Below, one piece after another: positions 15,542 to 17,630 of a stretch of 17,630 nucleotides of DNA. The notes below the pieces were generated by a model. It was not told the origin of the DNA. It worked only from the letters and a program-made list of their open reading frames with translations, and did no database searches. Origin of the DNA: Desulfobacteraceae bacterium (GTDB lineage: Bacteria; Desulfobacterota; Desulfobacteria; Desulfobacterales; Desulfobacteraceae); assembly GCA_022712835.1 (NCBI GenBank), contig JAFLJU010000411.1, positions 1 through 17,630 of the forward strand. The letters run 5' to 3'. The stretch's first letter is position 1. Each line of letters opens with the position of its first letter. The position numbers and the translations under genes are program-made.

Positions 15542-16201
15542 TCAGCTCCTTTTTTCAAAGCCAGGAACCCAAAGTCTATCTTCTAATTTGTAGAAGAAAT
15601 ATGTTCCAATCCTGGTCAACGTAAAATAAAGAATTCCCACAAACAGATAGACAGCCGCAGTATTTCCATAGGTATATGCAATAATATATTTTGCATTTCG
15701 CATGATTTCCACCACCCCCACGACATAGGCAAGGGAGGTGTCCTTAAGCTCCGAAGAGAATTCATTGGTCCAGGGTCCGATTGACAGACGGATCATCTGG
15801 GGGATGACGATATAAAAAATGGTTCGGGGGCGACTCATTCCCATGGCTTTTGCCGCTTCAATCTGTCCGGACTGCACCGATAGGATAGCCCCCCTAAATA
15901 TCTGGGATTGAAATGCGGAAGAGCAAAGCCCTAAAGCGATGATGGCCGCAAGCATGGGGTTCAGGTCAAAGGGAAGATAAAATACAAGAAACAGCAGAAC
16001 CAGTTGAGGGATTGCCCATAAAAATTTTCTCAGGGTAGTTGCCAAAAATTTTGTCATGGGGTTGCCAAAAATTTCAACCAGTGCAATGGCAAGCCCTATC
16101 ACAAGGCCTACAAACAGCAGGCCTACAAGCACTTCTATTGCAACCAGTGTGCCCTTTGCAAATTGAGGCAGCTCTGAAATAAGTATCTTAATGATTTCCA
16201 T
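15542..16201 (-). CDS. Polar amino acid ABC transporter permease, second subunit
   Basis: A permease of 219 residues of the same family as the one at 14090-14761. It has KGTLVAIEVLVGLL, SAFQSQIFRGAILSVQSGQ and the EAA loop EAAKAMGMS (115-123) followed by IVIPQMIRL. The block that is usually FxRGTPxL is changed here to RKFLWAIPQL, so it is the more divergent partner. ATG 16201 is preceded by CAGGAACAAGG; the frame can reach TTG 16225 without support. It is the first membrane gene after the binding protein, 123 nt away. Confidence 0.92.
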   Translation of the reverse strand: MEIIKILISELPQFAKGTLVAIEVLVGLLFVGLVIGLAIALVEIFGNPMTKFLATTLRKFLWAIPQLVLLFLVFYLPFDLNPMLAAIIALGLCSSAFQSQIFRGAILSVQSGQIEAAKAMGMSRPRTIFYIVIPQMIRLSIGPWTNEFSSELKDTSLAYVVGVVEIMRNAKYIIAYTYGNTAAVYLFVGILYFTLTRIGTYFFYKLEDRLWVPGFEKRS

Positions 16202-16246
16202 AAACCTTGTTCCTGAAAACAACAATGGTTAAACAGATCAGCATCC

Positions 16247-16280
16247 CTTCCGGTCCGGATCGTCTGACCCGAACCGGAAG
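16247..16280 (-). promoter_or_regulatory. Strong intercistronic stem-loop after the amino acid binding-protein gene
   Basis: Read on the minus strand, 15 bases (16266-16280) pair with 15 bases (16247-16261) around the 4-nt loop AGAC, with two G-U pairs and otherwise perfect, GC-rich pairing (CTTCCGGT / ACCGGAAG at the base). No U-tract follows. This is best read as a processing or stabilising hairpin that gives more binding protein than permease; a REP-like repeat is the alternative. Confidence 0.75.
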
Positions 16281-16324
16281 ATCAGTTGTTCTGATAAGAG
16301 GACACCCAACATAGGGAAAAACCA

Positions 16325-17146
16325 TTATTTAGATTCGCTGCAAAACTTTTTATAATCCACCGGATATGGGACTTGCTCAGCAGATGCCCATGGCAGGTAT
16401 TTTCGAACCAGTTCTTCTATCTTTCCGGATGCATATGCCTTTTTAATACCCGAGTTGATTTTTTCAATCAAATTGTTGGGATCTCCAGGCGTAACAGCAT
16501 AGGCGCTGTAATCAAAATGCAATCCCTTGCAAACATATTTCACATCTCTTTTGGCATCAATAAAGCCTCTGGCGGTTGGTGAGTCAACATGAAGGGCATC
16601 AAGCCGTCCATTCTCAAGTTCTTTGACGCCCAGTTCAACGGATTCATACGCTTTGATATTTATGTCAACGCCCTTGTCCTTAAGTTCTTCCTTGAGCCAT
16701 CTATATCCGGTTGTTCCGGCCTGGGCACCCACATTGGCTCCCTTGCTCATGGCGGTCACACAATTGAGCTTTGAATTGGTTTTAATCAAGGTCCAATAGT
16801 CTGTTTTCCAATGCGGCAGAGCATAGTCTATGACTTGTGCACGCTTACACGTATAGGACAGCCCCCCGGCCAGGATATCAATCTTTCCTTTTGAGAGTGC
16901 GGTAATAATGGCGGACCATGGAATGTCTGCTGCTTCAACTTTAAACCCTTCAACTTCTCCGATATATTGGAAAAGTTCCCAGTCAAATCCTTTGATATCG
17001 CCCTTTTCCGCCCATGTCCATGGAGGGAATGCGGCATCAATTCCGAGTTTGTACACCGGAAGATCAGCAGCATAAGTGATGCTGCACATGAAAAGTGCTG
17101 TAAAAATGAAAACCCCGCCTAAAATCTTTTTACTAAATTTAAACAT
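16325..17146 (-). CDS. Amino acid ABC transporter substrate-binding protein (family 3)
   Basis: A periplasmic binding protein of 273 residues. Signal peptide 1-26 (KFSKK, then LGGVFIFTALFM, cut after TYA). The mature part has the family 3 pattern: LGIDAAFPPWTW, GFDWELFQYIG (53-63), IPWSAIITALSKGKIDIL, the ligand carboxylate-binding region YTCKRAQVIDYA with R102, QAGTTGY (142-148) and LDALHVDSP with the likely amino-binding Asp near 178. ATG 17146 is chosen because AAAGGAG lies 5 nt before it; the ATG at 17164 overlaps that ribosome site. The gene context with racemase and RocD points to ornithine or another basic amino acid, possibly the D-form, but the ligand is not proven. Confidence 0.93.
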   Translation of the reverse strand: MFKFSKKILGGVFIFTALFMCSITYAADLPVYKLGIDAAFPPWTWAEKGDIKGFDWELFQYIGEVEGFKVEAADIPWSAIITALSKGKIDILAGGLSYTCKRAQVIDYALPHWKTDYWTLIKTNSKLNCVTAMSKGANVGAQAGTTGYRWLKEELKDKGVDINIKAYESVELGVKELENGRLDALHVDSPTARGFIDAKRDVKYVCKGLHFDYSAYAVTPGDPNNLIEKINSGIKKAYASGKIEELVRKYLPWASAEQVPYPVDYKKFCSESK

Positions 17147-17206
17147 ACGCTCTCCTTTTATCATCTAACATTATCAATAATTATGACAACACATTAGTAT
17201 CCGTAT

Positions 17207-17235
17207 AATTTAATATAAAGAAAATTACTTGTCAA
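17207..17235 (-). promoter_or_regulatory. Promoter of the amino acid transport/ornithine operon
   Basis: A perfect TTGACA (17230-17235, minus strand), 17-nt spacer and TAAATT (17207-17212) give a likely transcription start near 17200, about 55 nt before the start codon. The element is almost identical to the one proposed at 3837-3865. AT-rich symmetry (ATTATCAATAAT at 17170-17181) lies in the leader and may be a regulator site. Confidence 0.65.
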
Positions 17236-17308
17236 TCAGTTATAAAAAGATAAAATATTATACGTCTAAATATTATATTTTTAAAATTCATAATGACTTA
17301 TTATGTGG

Positions 17309-17404
17309 TCATGATCGAAAAAGTGCGGGCAAGGCGCAGACAGATTTCCTTGACATTTTTTCCACCACCTCACGAAAATCGTCCTCGTCGGCGACATGGC
17401 TCAC
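17309..17404 (-). other. Possible small ORF in an unexplained intergenic segment
   Basis: Between the promoter (17235) and the TPR-gene stop (17505) no known gene is recognised. A 31-codon frame from GTG 17404 has a very strong GGAGGGG site 6 nt upstream and reads VSHVADEDDFREVVEKMSRK and on to SVCALPALFRS. The frame stays open upstream through LLEGIIVSHV. The segment from about 17316 to 17500 is clearly less AT-rich than the stretch 17147-17300. It may be a real small gene, a gene remnant or a dispersed intergenic repeat; I cannot tell. Confidence 0.25.
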
Positions 17405-17504
17405 AATGATCCCCTCCAGCAAGTAGAATCGACAGGGTACAAAATGACAAGCTATCGTGAGGCCAGAAGCTTTATCACTTCTTGTTGATAACGCCCATAG
17501 GAAC

Positions 17505-17630
17505 TTAAGGAACGTCCCGCATCTGTTTTTTGACTTCGGCAACCAATTCTTGATGCCGCTTATTATTAGGGTCTTTTGAAAGTGCTTTTTCCCCCCAGTG
17601 AAGTGCATTGGGAAAATCCTTTCGCTGGCG
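17505..17630 (-). CDS. C-terminal end of a TPR-repeat-like protein (partial)
   Basis: The gene enters from the right edge and ends at TAA 17505-17507; 41 residues are visible. The frame reads FPNALHWGEKALSKDPNNKR and then HQELVAEVKKQMRDVP. The A-x-x-W-G-E-K-A-L-x-x-D-P-N spacing matches helix B and the turn of a tetratricopeptide repeat, followed by a charged C-terminal helix. A longer overlapping frame in another register (17309-17608) looks like a shadow over this part. The function of the protein cannot be told from this fragment. Confidence 0.6.
   Translation of the reverse strand, partial: RQRKDFPNALHWGEKALSKDPNNKRHQELVAEVKKQMRDVP

Noticed and set aside
17309..17608. Full 99-codon minus-strand frame at the right end
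   Set aside because: Its first half overlaps the TPR-like tail in another register and looks non-coding; only the last 31 codons are kept as a low-confidence candidate.
1..17630. CRISPR arrays, tRNA or rRNA genes
   Set aside because: No spaced direct repeats and no tRNA-like or rRNA-like stretches were seen on reading both strands.

Overview
The window looks like a chromosomal stretch of a Gram-negative, metabolically versatile anaerobe of the Desulfobacterota (Desulfobacterium/Desulfobacula-like). This is inferred from the moderate base composition, the protein flavour and the large number of ABC uptake genes; no rRNA or other taxonomic marker is present to prove it.

Left end (1-3542, minus strand): a compact export operon whose first gene is a TetR-type repressor (2853-3482), followed by an 826-residue RND/MMPL-type exporter (376-2856, start overlapping the tetR stop by 4 nt) and a LolA-like outer-membrane lipoprotein-sorting protein that runs off the window (1-373). 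Two near-identical 13-bp palindromes lie over the tetR promoter and are the likely autoregulatory operators.

Junction (3543-4008): a decayed tail of an IS91/Y2-type transposase (3572-3718), a striking nested inverted repeat that overlaps it (3653-3740), and an AT-rich promoter region for the next operon.

Centre (4009-11119, plus strand): a complete dipeptide/oligopeptide ABC importer (family 5 binding protein, two permeases, two ATPases) followed by an N-acyl-D-amino-acid deacylase (D-aminoacylase). A stem-loop lies between the binding-protein gene and the first permease gene.

Right part (11135-17235, minus strand, convergent with the centre): a polar amino acid ABC importer (binding protein, permease, ATPase, permease), then an ornithine/alanine-racemase-family PLP enzyme, ornithine aminotransferase and an Lrp/AsnC regulator, ended by a terminator whose U-tract serves only the minus strand. 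A second strong stem-loop follows the binding-protein gene. The two convergent operons begin with promoter-like elements that are almost the same sequence (24 of 28 bases).

Taken together, the two operons can be read as one salvage island for D-amino acids, most specifically D-ornithine: peptide or N-acyl-D-amino acid uptake, deacylation to the free D-amino acid, uptake of the free amino acid by the second transporter, racemisation to L-ornithine, and transamination to glutamate semialdehyde, which feeds glutamate metabolism. The families are well supported; the pathway and its substrate are inference.

Right end (17236-17630): a poorly explained segment with one possible small ORF, and the last 41 codons of a TPR-like protein entering from the right on the minus strand. 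No tRNA, rRNA or CRISPR array was seen.
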